A program made the translations under genes and the position numbers. From the NCBI RefSeq assembly GCF_016746095.1, contig NZ_JAERTY010000009.1, positions 186,001-250,000 of the forward strand: DNA of 64,000 nt. The letters run 5' to 3'. This document shows, piece after piece, positions 55,143 through 63,713 of the stretch; positions within the stretch are counted from its first letter, which is position 1; each line of letters opens with the position of its first letter. The notes beneath the pieces were generated by a model. That model did not search any database, was not told the DNA's origin, and worked only from the letters and a program-made list of their open reading frames with translations. Source of the stretch: Sphingobacterium faecale (GTDB lineage: Bacteria; Bacteroidota; Bacteroidia; Sphingobacteriales; Sphingobacteriaceae).

Positions 55143-56342
55143 TTATTTATTACTACCTTGCCCTTCACCTCCTTTCTGCTCTTTTTGAGGGGAGAGAATA
55201 AGACGTCTGCTTTCTACTATCCGGTATTCTATACCGTATATCTTTAAGATATCAAGTACACTCGATATCTTACCGTTACGGTATGTCCCTCCGAAAAATT
55301 CAATCTCAGGCATCTTGCCCTCAAATGTAATATCCACATCATACCATCTGGACAATTCTTCGATCACCTCGTTGAGATCCTTTCCATCAAAATTGAATTT
55401 ACCGTACAGCCAGGCAACTTCTTGCTTAACATCAACCTCGCGCTTTGTCAACCGATTATCCTGCAATAAACTTTGTTCACCTGGCTCCAATAGGAGATTT
55501 TGATCTGTATGATTACGCTCAACCAGAACACTCCCCTCTAGGAGTGTTGTTTTGGTTAAACTACTGTTAGGGTAAGCCAAAACGTTAAAATGTGTACCTA
55601 ATACCTTTATTTTCTGTTGGGCAGTATTTACGATAAAGGGCTGATTTTTATTTTTTGCTATCTCGAAATAAGCTTCACCTTGTAAGGATACTTCCCTGCG
55701 GTCGACAGCCCAAGTCGTAGGGTACTCGAGGCTACTTTCTGCATTGAGCTTCACAATAGTACCATCGGCCAAGGTAATGGTATACAGTCCGCCCCGGGGG
55801 GTCGTTATCTTAGCGAAGACTGCCGAGTTGATATCGCCCAAAGTATTTCCATTATTGTCACGGATATTTTGCTGATCAATAATAAGAGAATCGGCGCTGT
55901 CAAGGGAAATTGTCCGGCCGTCCGACAATATGATACTGGCCCTGCTTGTGGCTGGCCCATAGTCGGGTACCGCTTTCATCCCATCGGTGGGAGATTTACG
56001 GATAGTGAACAGATAAAGGCTAAAACCGCAGATGACCAGAATGACGGCTGCTGAAATATATTTATATAAGCTGGCTATTCGGGGCTTACGCGTCATTTCG
56101 CCACGGCTCAAAATTCTTTGTTGAGTACGATCATAGGCAGTTTCCAGATCAATACTATGCAGGGAAACATAGACCTCTTTCTGAAGCTGCTCATCAAAAC
56201 AGCGGTTGTACATGTCGGCATTTTCAGTAGAATAATTTACCCATTGCCGTAAGTAATCTTCTTCAGCCTGCTGTAATGTACCCTGTATCTTCTTAGAAAT
56301 TAAATTTCCGATATAAATGGCTTCTTGCTCGTTTTTAAACAT
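55143..56342 (-). CDS. FecR-family anti-sigma factor (locus H)
   Basis: 399 residues. Cytoplasmic N-terminal helices, one membrane helix (about 91-110, YISAAVILVICGFSLYLF), FecR domain (about 180-290, LADGTIVKLNAESSLEYPTT, LQGEAYFEIAKNKNQPFIV) and C-terminal DUF4974 (about 325-385). It should hold the ECF sigma factor encoded 68 bases upstream and respond to the STN domain of the SusC downstream. Confidence 0.93.
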   Translation of the reverse strand: MFKNEQEAIYIGNLISKKIQGTLQQAEEDYLRQWVNYSTENADMYNRCFDEQLQKEVYVSLHSIDLETAYDRTQQRILSRGEMTRKPRIASLYKYISAAVILVICGFSLYLFTIRKSPTDGMKAVPDYGPATSRASIILSDGRTISLDSADSLIIDQQNIRDNNGNTLGDINSAVFAKITTPRGGLYTITLADGTIVKLNAESSLEYPTTWAVDRREVSLQGEAYFEIAKNKNQPFIVNTAQQKIKVLGTHFNVLAYPNSSLTKTTLLEGSVLVERNHTDQNLLLEPGEQSLLQDNRLTKREVDVKQEVAWLYGKFNFDGKDLNEVIEELSRWYDVDITFEGKMPEIEFFGGTYRNGKISSVLDILKIYGIEYRIVESRRLILSPQKEQKGGEGQGSNK

Positions 56343-56410
56343 GCTCTTATACGCTCTTTATTATACATACAGCGCCAAATTAAAATAGTACTAAAAGAAA
56401 ATTGAAAAAA

Positions 56411-56998
56411 TTAAAATTTTTCTAAGGAAAGGAAACCTAATACTAATAAGTGGAAGGTATTTTTACTAATTCGCGAGCGTAGTAGGGTCAACGCTCTTAG
56501 CTTTTGGTTTTTAACGGTCTGCACATTAATACCCATGATTTCAGCAACTTCAAGATTTGATTTGCCTTCGAGATAGGTCAATCGTATAATCTCTTGTGCC
56601 TTGTTCGGAAGCGCTTCAATGGCATGGTACAATTCAGCCATTGCTTCGACAAAAACTATTTCCTGAAGCTGACTAGGTGCTATTTGACTGTGCTCTTCAT
56701 AATAAATATTAGCTCTGAGATTGCGCCTTTTTGTAGCCTCTAGGTTATTGATACCGAGCCTACGTACCGTCTGGTAAATAGCCGCTTTAAGATGGCACAC
56801 ACTTTCATAAGCTTTCTTGCCCTCCCATATCCGGATAAAAGCGTCTCCAGCTAAGTCTTCAGCTTCCCTAGATTCATCCACGAAAGAGCGCGCATACAGA
56901 CACATACGCTTATAATAGGTATTGAAGATATACTTAAAAGCATGCTCTTCTCCTTCGAGAAAATCTTTCAATAATTGCTGCTCATCAATATATTTCAT
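56411..56998 (-). CDS. ECF RNA polymerase sigma factor (locus H)
   Basis: 195 residues with region 2 (FKYIFNTYYKRMCLYARSFV, EAEDLAGDAFIRIWEGKKAY) and region 4 (LPNKAQEIIRLTYLEGKSNL, EVAEIMGINVQTVKNQKLRA). It is first in the locus H operon and the probable activator of its susCD genes. A TATATTTA lies upstream on the minus strand (57033-57040) and may be its -7 element. Confidence 0.92.
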   Translation of the reverse strand: MKYIDEQQLLKDFLEGEEHAFKYIFNTYYKRMCLYARSFVDESREAEDLAGDAFIRIWEGKKAYESVCHLKAAIYQTVRRLGINNLEATKRRNLRANIYYEEHSQIAPSQLQEIVFVEAMAELYHAIEALPNKAQEIIRLTYLEGKSNLEVAEIMGINVQTVKNQKLRALTLLRSRISKNTFHLLVLGFLSLEKF

Positions 56999-57145
56999 GA
57001 TTCAGGGCCAAGAATTGTTTAGTTACTCCATGTAAATATAATGATTGTGTAATTGAAAACGACACGGTGCTGGAAAGATTAAGGTAAAAAACGAACAAAA
57101 ATAGGGTCATTTTGAGCAGAATGCCTTCTAATTAAGTCTACACCC

Positions 57146-58078
57146 TCAAGCGGCAATACCAAAACAAAAGTTTTGAAATCGAAAGAGTACCGAAACAGTA
57201 TTAATACTTATATTTTTATTGATAGCACGCAAGTTTAAAGCTGTACGATATAAAGAGAGTATGTTCGAGTTTATATGTGAAATCACGCCCTCCTCTATTC
57301 CGGAGTTACTGCCTATGCCGGGTATTGCGGATGATATACAGCTTGTATAATCCCGTAAAGGTGCTATATTCAGCTTATCCAGATTATCTTTTAAGGCTCG
57401 ATTTTGATCAAAATCAAGGATATCCTGTTTAAGCCGAATCTTTAATTTGCCCGTTTTAAAATAATCCTGAATATTGGCACTTGACAACTCCTTCCCTGCT
57501 GTAATGGCTATTACTTCACGACAATTGTTTACCCAGACTACATGAGGCACAAGTTTATGAGGAAATACCTTATTGAATATACTATCCTCATATACGTAAT
57601 CCAGACATTCCTTACTGGGGAGGTTTTCAACAATTCTCTTTAACTTATCTTCCCCTTCACTACTAGAGTAAACAATCTGAATCTTATCAGAAAATTCTTT
57701 TTGTATATGGACCGATTCTGGCATTTTATTAATACAACCACTACACCAGCTAGACCAAAAATCAAGTATAATCAGCTCCCTGTCCCGATAGTCGCGCAGC
57801 CTGATATATCCCTTCCCTTCAGGATGATTGACCACTTTGAGCGGAATATTCCATAGCGCTTCGGGAATTTGATCTCCAACTCTTAACGCTTGGATTTTGT
57901 TAAGGTCTTTGGCCTCCTGCGCCCAAGCAGAAGAAACCAAAAGACCACTAAACAACACATAAAATATATAAAGGATAGGCTGTCCTCTCCCACCCCAATT
58001 AAAATTTGTCTGATGAATGGGATTCTTTGACATCGCAAATTGCGATAGCAAAGAAGGGACGAGGCGGAAGACGCACAC
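57146..58078 (-). CDS. TlpA-like thioredoxin protein with CSGC site, both ends odd
   Basis: 310 residues in the open frame. A hydrophobic segment (about 34-52, QPILYIFYVLFSGLLVSSAWA) is the signal. A thioredoxin fold follows (about 75-200) with LDFWSSWCSGCINKMP (Cys112, Cys115). The last ~90 residues (RLKQDILDFDQNRALKDNLD, INKNISINTVSVLFRF) do not look like a complete domain, and related proteins are longer, so the C-terminus may be truncated. The first ~25 residues are antisense to the truncated ORF6N gene, so the natural start has been replaced; MSKNPIHQ (ATG at 58033) is a possible start. No susC or susD is adjacent, so this is an orphan member of the family. Confidence 0.65.
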   Translation of the reverse strand: MCVFRLVPSLLSQFAMSKNPIHQTNFNWGGRGQPILYIFYVLFSGLLVSSAWAQEAKDLNKIQALRVGDQIPEALWNIPLKVVNHPEGKGYIRLRDYRDRELIILDFWSSWCSGCINKMPESVHIQKEFSDKIQIVYSSSEGEDKLKRIVENLPSKECLDYVYEDSIFNKVFPHKLVPHVVWVNNCREVIAITAGKELSSANIQDYFKTGKLKIRLKQDILDFDQNRALKDNLDKLNIAPLRDYTSCISSAIPGIGSNSGIEEGVISHINSNILSLYRTALNLRAINKNISINTVSVLFRFQNFCFGIAA

Positions 58079-58359
58079 TTCCCTATGTTTTTACAGAACA
58101 TGGTGTACTCATGCTATCAAGTGTATTGAATAGTGAACAAGCAATACAGGTAAATATTCAGATTATGCGAATATACACTCGAATAAGGGAAATGTTACTT
58201 GCCCATAAAGATGTGTTCTTACGGGTAGAACAAGTGGAAAAGCAAATGATAAAGCAGGATCAGAAAATCGAGCTGCTATTTGATTATCTAAGTAAGTTTA
58301 TCGAAAAAGAAGACAGACCCAGGCAACAAGTCGGATATGAGCTTGGCAATAAAAAGTAA
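58003..58359 (+). pseudogene. ORF6N-domain phage regulator, N-terminally truncated
   Basis: The frame reads LSDEWDSLTSQIAIAKKGRG, GRRTLPYVFTEHGVLMLSSV, LNSEQAIQVNIQIMRIYTRI, then a helical tail to a stop at 58357-58359. This is the second half of an ORF6N domain plus the usual C-terminal coiled region. About 60-70 N-terminal residues are missing, and an in-frame TAA lies at 58000-58002, just before homology begins. ORF6N proteins are phage or mobile-element DNA-binding proteins. The first bases overlap the tlpA-like gene on the other strand, marking a rearrangement junction. Confidence 0.75.
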
Positions 58360-58499
58360 CCCCCAGCCAGTTCATGATGGTGTGATGATTCAGTAGAAAT
58401 CACGGATCGCAAGATGATGCTACAACGGTGGTGATCGCCCCATGGAGGCAAGAGAAGAAATAGGAAACGCGCAAACGAACGTATAGTTTGTAGATGTAA

Positions 58500-58600
58500 C
58501 TTCGTTGAGCCCTTCGGGGTTCTCGACGTTCTCGACTACCTGTCCCGATTTCGGGATGACGAGGCCAACTTCAGAAGAAAACCAAAAGGAGTAAAAAGTA
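58500..58600. repeat. REP-like palindromic element and regulator-tail repeat
   Basis: 58508-58524 is the reverse complement of 36716-36732, and 58543-58556 is the palindrome tcccga-tt-tcggga. 58563-58600 repeats the RRKPK-coding tail of 7353-7405. No intact gene lies in 58360-58656. Confidence 0.6.
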
Positions 58601-58656
58601 AAAGCCATCTGGTCTTCCCAAATGGCTTAAATATCTTCACCTGTGCCCTCTATTCC

Positions 58657-59577
58657 CTAGAGCTCTTCGACCTCTTGAAGACTAAGACCGGTACCTTTGG
58701 CTATATCAGCTAAAGGCAAACCCATTTTCTTGAACTCCAAAGCAATGGAGATAGCTTTTTCTCTTTCACCATCAGCTTTGCCTTTCTCGATTCCTTTCTC
58801 GATTCCTTCCTTTTTTGCTTTGTCCAGTAAATATTCCCGAGTGCCCATAATGTCGCTCCTTCCTAATTTTTCTTTAATCTCCTGTTCAAATATACTCAAA
58901 ATGTGTTGGTTATCAAAATTCACATAATAAGTTAAAAAGTCATATAAACCCTGACGGGTCGCCTTATCCATATTACGTTTCATCATTTCATCATACAGAT
59001 CGTGCTTGATATCTTTCAGCTGCTCGTCAGAAACCTGCTTATTAATAATCGCCAGCAGTGTAGTAAGCACTACCACAGCAAAGGGATTGCTATTAGCACG
59101 CAACACTGTTTCATCTTGGTCTATAATCTTATAGCTGTTGAAATCGTACTGAATCCTGGTACACATAAACTCTCGTATATATACCTTTGGTCGGTAACTT
59201 TTATTACCATCAGCAAGAATAGCTATTGCTGTGACAGGTACTTTGTATCGATCGTATATCTTATAGTAATATTGAAACATACGCTCGGCCAGATCGCCAT
59301 TTCCTTTGCTACTCTGAATTTCAATATGGCACAAGATATATTGCTCACCACCATCCTTAAGATAAACCTTGACCAGCTTGTCCACAAAACGAACCCCTTT
59401 GCCATTCGGCTCGGGTGGAAATAATGTTTCAAATTCCTTATCCAAATAATCAAAAGGCTTACTTAGATCAAACTCTTCATCCGCATTCGGAAACATGAAC
59501 TGCAAAAAATGGGAAAAAGTCTGTTCCAAAATAGACTTCCATAGAAGATCATCGACCCGCCTTACTTTTTTAGTCAT
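58657..59577 (-). CDS. Rpn-family PD-(D/E)XK nuclease
   Basis: 306 residues, apparently complete. The core shows DDLLWKSILEQTFSHFLQFM, a long fold with KLVKVYLKDGGEQYILCHIE (the IEIQS strand carries the catalytic-type E-x-Q), RMFQYYYKIYDRYKVPVTAI and a C-terminal Glu/Lys-rich helix with EGIEKGIEKGKADGE followed by MGLPLADIAKGTGLSLQEVE. Rpn proteins are DNA endonucleases that stimulate recA-independent recombination; many lie in accessory regions. No transposase terminal repeats were seen around it. A broken relative is at 7976-8680. Confidence 0.82.
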   Translation of the reverse strand: MTKKVRRVDDLLWKSILEQTFSHFLQFMFPNADEEFDLSKPFDYLDKEFETLFPPEPNGKGVRFVDKLVKVYLKDGGEQYILCHIEIQSSKGNGDLAERMFQYYYKIYDRYKVPVTAIAILADGNKSYRPKVYIREFMCTRIQYDFNSYKIIDQDETVLRANSNPFAVVVLTTLLAIINKQVSDEQLKDIKHDLYDEMMKRNMDKATRQGLYDFLTYYVNFDNQHILSIFEQEIKEKLGRSDIMGTREYLLDKAKKEGIEKGIEKGKADGEREKAISIALEFKKMGLPLADIAKGTGLSLQEVEEL

Positions 59578-60177
59578 AACTGTCTATCAAATGGTTACTA
59601 TAACAAAGATAACAAACAAAATTTCTAAAAACTAATTATTTTAGTTTTTCACCCTCTATTTATTCTATTATAAATAGAGGCTAAAAAAACTGCTTTCGAA
59701 CAGTTACATATCACTCCTCTAGCAGACGACGATATCTTGAAAAAGCCTCGGACTTCCAAAAAAAATAAACCAGCAAAATAAAAACGAGCCAACTCGAGAA
59801 GAAAAACAAAAGAGGCTAAAAAATAAAGGAGAACTATAAGCGACGGCAACGATTAGACTCCGATAGCAGGCCATGAATTACGTACGGAAGGAAAGGAAGA
59901 TAGAATCGGGCACAGAAAAAGATGATGCTATCGGGCTGAAAGACAGATCGGTTTTTGAGTTCGACAAGGATGGAAAGATATGGAGATTGACGGATATCGC
60001 GTAGTACATTTTTCGAAAAATACCAGAATTAACACCTAAAAAAAGCGTTCAGGATTAACCCCAAACGCTTTTACAATATAATATCTATTCTGATAAATCT
60101 ATTTATGATCCCGTATAATATGGCTTAACCTGCTCTTCAGTCAGACTAAGTTTTGTATTCAGACAGTTCGAATTATA
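59578..60177. other. Degraded intergenic patch with gene remnants
   Basis: About 600 bases without an intact gene. 59690-59780 encodes a fragment EQLHITPLADDDILKKPRTS. 59783-59838 is the regulator-tail repeat. 59918-60005 encodes KDDAIGLKDRSVFEFDKDGK, IWRLTDIA then stop, shared in part with 46026-46071. None gives a recognisable full protein. Confidence 0.55.
60041..60072. terminator. Bidirectional terminator
   Basis: 9-bp perfect stem aaaagcgtt (60041-60049) with aacgctttt (60064-60072). A-run and T-run flanks allow action on both strands, including the end of the minus-strand locus J. Confidence 0.7.
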
Positions 60178-62253
60178 CTACAACAGGCTATCAATCATTT
60201 GCTTGATCGCTTCAACAGCGGCATCATCTGTACCCTGACTAAATCCTGTGAAGGCATACTGCACCATACCATTTTTGTCGATAATATATTTAGCGGGAAT
60301 ACCTTTTACCTGATAGGCATCACTCATGTGATAACTTTTTCCGGTATTTTCATCCAATAATATATGTAAATCATACTTACCTTTCTCCAGGAAGGCATGA
60401 ACTTCCTTCTTTCTAGTCTCGTAATCGAGGGATTTTTCAAAAGTATTCACAAACAGAAACACCACGTCTTTATGATTCTTATACAATTCGGAAGCTCGCT
60501 TCATCGCTGGAAAAGAGCCTACACAAGGTCCACACCAAGTGGCCCAAAAGTCAAGAAAGATAATTTTACCTTTCAGGCTTGCCAAGGAAACGGTTTTTCC
60601 ATCCATATCACGTAGTTCAAAAGGTTCGGCCTGATATACCTTCATATTCTTAGTAATTTCCTCAGATATGTTGGACTTCATAGTCGTTGTTAGTTGAGCT
60701 ACATACGCGTCAAAATCTTTTTCAGATGCATTAAATGTCAACCAAGAATCCTTGAATGCCTTTTTTTCCTCAGGATTGGTTCTGCCTTCTTTTGTCAGCA
60801 TTTCAAAAATACGGGCCGCCTCTCTGTGCTGCCCATTGTCATGTAGCAATAATGCATAAAATCCCAACTGCCCGCCTGGTAACTTGTCTGCCATACGGAG
60901 CTCTTCAATGTTCTTCAATGCTTCTGCTGTCCGACCTGCATTCTTCTGAAATTTCGCATAGGTAAGCAAATGGTGGTAATAAGTCTCTGAGACAACCTTA
61001 TCATCGGCACGAAGAGCATCCGTACGCTTGATTTCAGCTAATAACAGTTGCTCCGCTTTTTGCGACTCACCTTTACTGACGAGAGAACCAACAACGGATT
61101 CGTATATAGGACGTATCAGATATTCACTTTTCACATCCTTTAAGTAATCGAGTGCCTGGGGATAATCAAATCGGATCAATGTCGGAATCAAATACAGACG
61201 CGACATATCAAAAAGATAGCCGACATTCTGATACTTATCTTCGGGGTAACGCATCAAGATATCCTGATATATAGCAAGTGCTCCTTGGGCTGTAGTCTCC
61301 TTCAATATCAGATCATTCATGGCCATAACGGTCTCTGTCACCTCTTTCGAATCCTTCAGTTCATTGACTACAGACTTTTGGAGCAGTACTTCCTCCAATT
61401 TTTTCGATAGCGCCTCGCCCCTAAGATTACGTGCTATGATGACACCATTAGGATCGATTAGAAAGTTTTTTGGAATAGCGTTTATAAAGTACTGCTTGGC
61501 TATAGGGCTGTTCCAGAATTGCAGATCAGATACATTAGTCCAGGTCAATTTATCATCTTTTATTGCTTTTAGCCACGCTTCTTTGCCGCTTTCTTTATCC
61601 AAAGAGACCCCTAATACCGTAAAATTGCTGTCCTTGAATTTTTCAAACGCTGTGACCACATGGGGATTTTCGGCCCTACAAGGCCCACACCAAGAAGCCC
61701 AAAAATCCAGCAGGACGTACTTGCCCCTAAAATCGCTCAAAGACACTTTTTGTCCGTCGGTATCGGTAGAAGTAAAATCCGGAGCCAAATGCCCCTCCTG
61801 AAGATTTTTCATTTCCTCTACCTGACGTAAGTATTCTTTTACTTCTTGGTTTTCCATCAGCCGTTGATCCAATTGTGCAAGTCCGTGATCAATCTTGTCC
61901 AAATCAGTAGTATTACCCAGATGCTTTCTTACCAGATAATAACTGATAATCTCATTGGGGTAATCCTTGATAAACTTTTGCTCAATGATAAAGCGCTGCT
62001 CTTTTGATTCACCCATCTTCCCAAAGATGGTATTTCGATAGATTGAATCCGACTTGACCCGCTCGATATTGTTATGCAGCTCGTGGGACAGTGTGTTGTC
62101 GTTTTTATCTATTTTTTTTAGTCTCTTCTTTAATTTCGGATATAGAATATTATTCTCTAATTGTTGTTGTTGTCCGTGAACATTTGGCCCTGTCACAAGT
62201 TGGACAAGAAACAGGCAAGCCAAAAGCTTTGCTATAGATATTATATGCTGCAT
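60178..62253 (-). CDS. Tandem TlpA protein: two thioredoxin domains joined by a TPR-like region
   Basis: 691 residues. Signal peptide (to about 27, NVHGQQ), helical region (about 28-140) like the linker that follows DUF4369 in single-domain relatives but without the DUF4369 beta part, a first TlpA domain (about 145-290, FWASWCGPCRAENP, Cys189/Cys192), a helical TPR-like region (about 300-535), and a second TlpA domain (about 545-690, FWATWCGPCVGSFPA, Cys574/Cys577). Both active sites are canonical. The gene begins 1 base after the PKD-like gene stop, in the position of the single-domain tlpA in locus H. A thiol relay between the two domains, or binding of two clients, is possible. Confidence 0.9.
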   Translation of the reverse strand: MQHIISIAKLLACLFLVQLVTGPNVHGQQQQLENNILYPKLKKRLKKIDKNDNTLSHELHNNIERVKSDSIYRNTIFGKMGESKEQRFIIEQKFIKDYPNEIISYYLVRKHLGNTTDLDKIDHGLAQLDQRLMENQEVKEYLRQVEEMKNLQEGHLAPDFTSTDTDGQKVSLSDFRGKYVLLDFWASWCGPCRAENPHVVTAFEKFKDSNFTVLGVSLDKESGKEAWLKAIKDDKLTWTNVSDLQFWNSPIAKQYFINAIPKNFLIDPNGVIIARNLRGEALSKKLEEVLLQKSVVNELKDSKEVTETVMAMNDLILKETTAQGALAIYQDILMRYPEDKYQNVGYLFDMSRLYLIPTLIRFDYPQALDYLKDVKSEYLIRPIYESVVGSLVSKGESQKAEQLLLAEIKRTDALRADDKVVSETYYHHLLTYAKFQKNAGRTAEALKNIEELRMADKLPGGQLGFYALLLHDNGQHREAARIFEMLTKEGRTNPEEKKAFKDSWLTFNASEKDFDAYVAQLTTTMKSNISEEITKNMKVYQAEPFELRDMDGKTVSLASLKGKIIFLDFWATWCGPCVGSFPAMKRASELYKNHKDVVFLFVNTFEKSLDYETRKKEVHAFLEKGKYDLHILLDENTGKSYHMSDAYQVKGIPAKYIIDKNGMVQYAFTGFSQGTDDAAVEAIKQMIDSLL

Positions 62254-62254
62254 T

Positions 62255-63697
62255 TTACGTTCTATTTTTATATTCTAAATCAATCACTTTATTAAGACCA
62301 CCTACCTTGCGGACGAAAGTATCCCCCACAAAATCTCCTGTCGCAGATATGGAAAATGTATAGAATTTCCCTTGTCCGTGCCCATAGGTCGCTACCCCTA
62401 GCGTTTTATTATTATCGGGGTAGTTGACTAAGAGTCCTTGTGCTTGCTTCAGTTTTAAAGAAGTGATCATCTCATCTGCAGGGAAAGTATATACTAAACG
62501 TGCTCTCTGTGCAGGGATATCCAATAGGTATATATTTCGACCTACGGCATAGTACATATGGAGATAAGCTCCGGAAGAAGCAAAAAAGACTGCATTCTCT
62601 AGTTCTGGAGCATCTAATACATCGTATTTTTCAGCGGCCGGAACCGCAGCCGTAACCGATATCCTATATACAGCATATTTTCCTGTCCCTTGATCTCTAA
62701 AAAGGCAATTATAAAAATCTCCCAAACTGACTCCTCCGTAAACAAGCTCTCGCTGTACGTTGTTCATATCAAAAGCAGAACCTGTCGGATTTGAAAATTC
62801 GGTCACTCTACCGCTCACCATTTTTAAAAAGCGCTTATTTTTTGTGTCATAAAGAAATGTCGTGCTCAATGCATTCTGCACAAAACCATATTTGGCTATT
62901 TTCCAATCTCCAACGATTGCGGCGCCAAACTTAGGTGTTCCGGAGTGAAGCAGATCATGGTAATAGATATCACCGTCATTAACCAAAAAGGCATTTGCAC
63001 CTAGCTTGGTAAAGAAGTAATTCTCAATAGCCAGCTTTTTTGGCGCTACAACGAACCAATCTTTAGCCTGTGTGGTGGCTTGGAACGTATATGAGCTGAC
63101 TTCAATAGCGTTCTCATGCCCTAGCATAGAGACAAACTGCGAGCTAGAAATATCAGTCCCTACACGCACGGTGTGTGTACTCTTTGGTAACTTTTGACCA
63201 TTATTGGCTAAGCCAAACAAGTTTCTTAGCGTTTCATCTGATTTAATAATGGACACTTCTTTATCGCCATTTCCATCTTCCTCTAACACAAACCATCCTT
63301 CGCTAAACTTTCCACTGATTAGCATTAAAAACTCCTTAACGAAGGGAACCTGTGTCTTTCTGTCGGTAACTTTTAGTTTTAACTTATATGTTCCCGGCGG
63401 CATATCCACAAAAGTTTTAAGATCCCGGCCAGTGCCTAATTCTATATTGCCCGAAGGCACAGGGTATAGATAGGCGCTCCATTCAAAGTCCAAATCTGTC
63501 TCACTCACAGACATGGTCTGAGCCAGTACAGGATGAACCCGTAAGGTGTCAAACTGATTTACATGGATGGTATCTCCCCCATCCCGTTGTACAGAAATCT
63601 GGTTTACGTCATGTAAATCATAATTTCCCTTATCCTTATAGCAGGATAAAATTGTAAGAAGCAATGTTATCCCAAAAATTATATGATTGTATTTCAT
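62255..63697 (-). CDS. PKD-like family lipoprotein (locus J)
   Basis: 480 residues. Lipoprotein signal ending TILSC (Cys19) and the hallmark YKDKGNYDLHD. A PKD-like N-terminal domain (about 30-125, EFLMLISGKFSEGWFVLEED marks its end) is followed by a repetitive beta-rich region. It is a paralogue of 47881-49302 in architecture. It lies 16 bases after the DUF4843 gene and 1 base before the tandem thioredoxin gene. Confidence 0.87.
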   Translation of the reverse strand: MKYNHIIFGITLLLTILSCYKDKGNYDLHDVNQISVQRDGGDTIHVNQFDTLRVHPVLAQTMSVSETDLDFEWSAYLYPVPSGNIELGTGRDLKTFVDMPPGTYKLKLKVTDRKTQVPFVKEFLMLISGKFSEGWFVLEEDGNGDKEVSIIKSDETLRNLFGLANNGQKLPKSTHTVRVGTDISSSQFVSMLGHENAIEVSSYTFQATTQAKDWFVVAPKKLAIENYFFTKLGANAFLVNDGDIYYHDLLHSGTPKFGAAIVGDWKIAKYGFVQNALSTTFLYDTKNKRFLKMVSGRVTEFSNPTGSAFDMNNVQRELVYGGVSLGDFYNCLFRDQGTGKYAVYRISVTAAVPAAEKYDVLDAPELENAVFFASSGAYLHMYYAVGRNIYLLDIPAQRARLVYTFPADEMITSLKLKQAQGLLVNYPDNNKTLGVATYGHGQGKFYTFSISATGDFVGDTFVRKVGGLNKVIDLEYKNRT

Positions 63698-63713
63698 TTC
63701 TATAGACTGTTAT

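Noticed and set aside
58657..59577. Rpn gene as part of an insertion sequence
   Set aside because: No terminal inverted repeats or target-site duplication could be seen around it.
59649..59849. 66-residue minus-strand hydrophobic reading frame
   Set aside because: The plus strand carries remnants of charged coding sequence and the regulator-tail repeat; the hydrophobic frame is its shadow.
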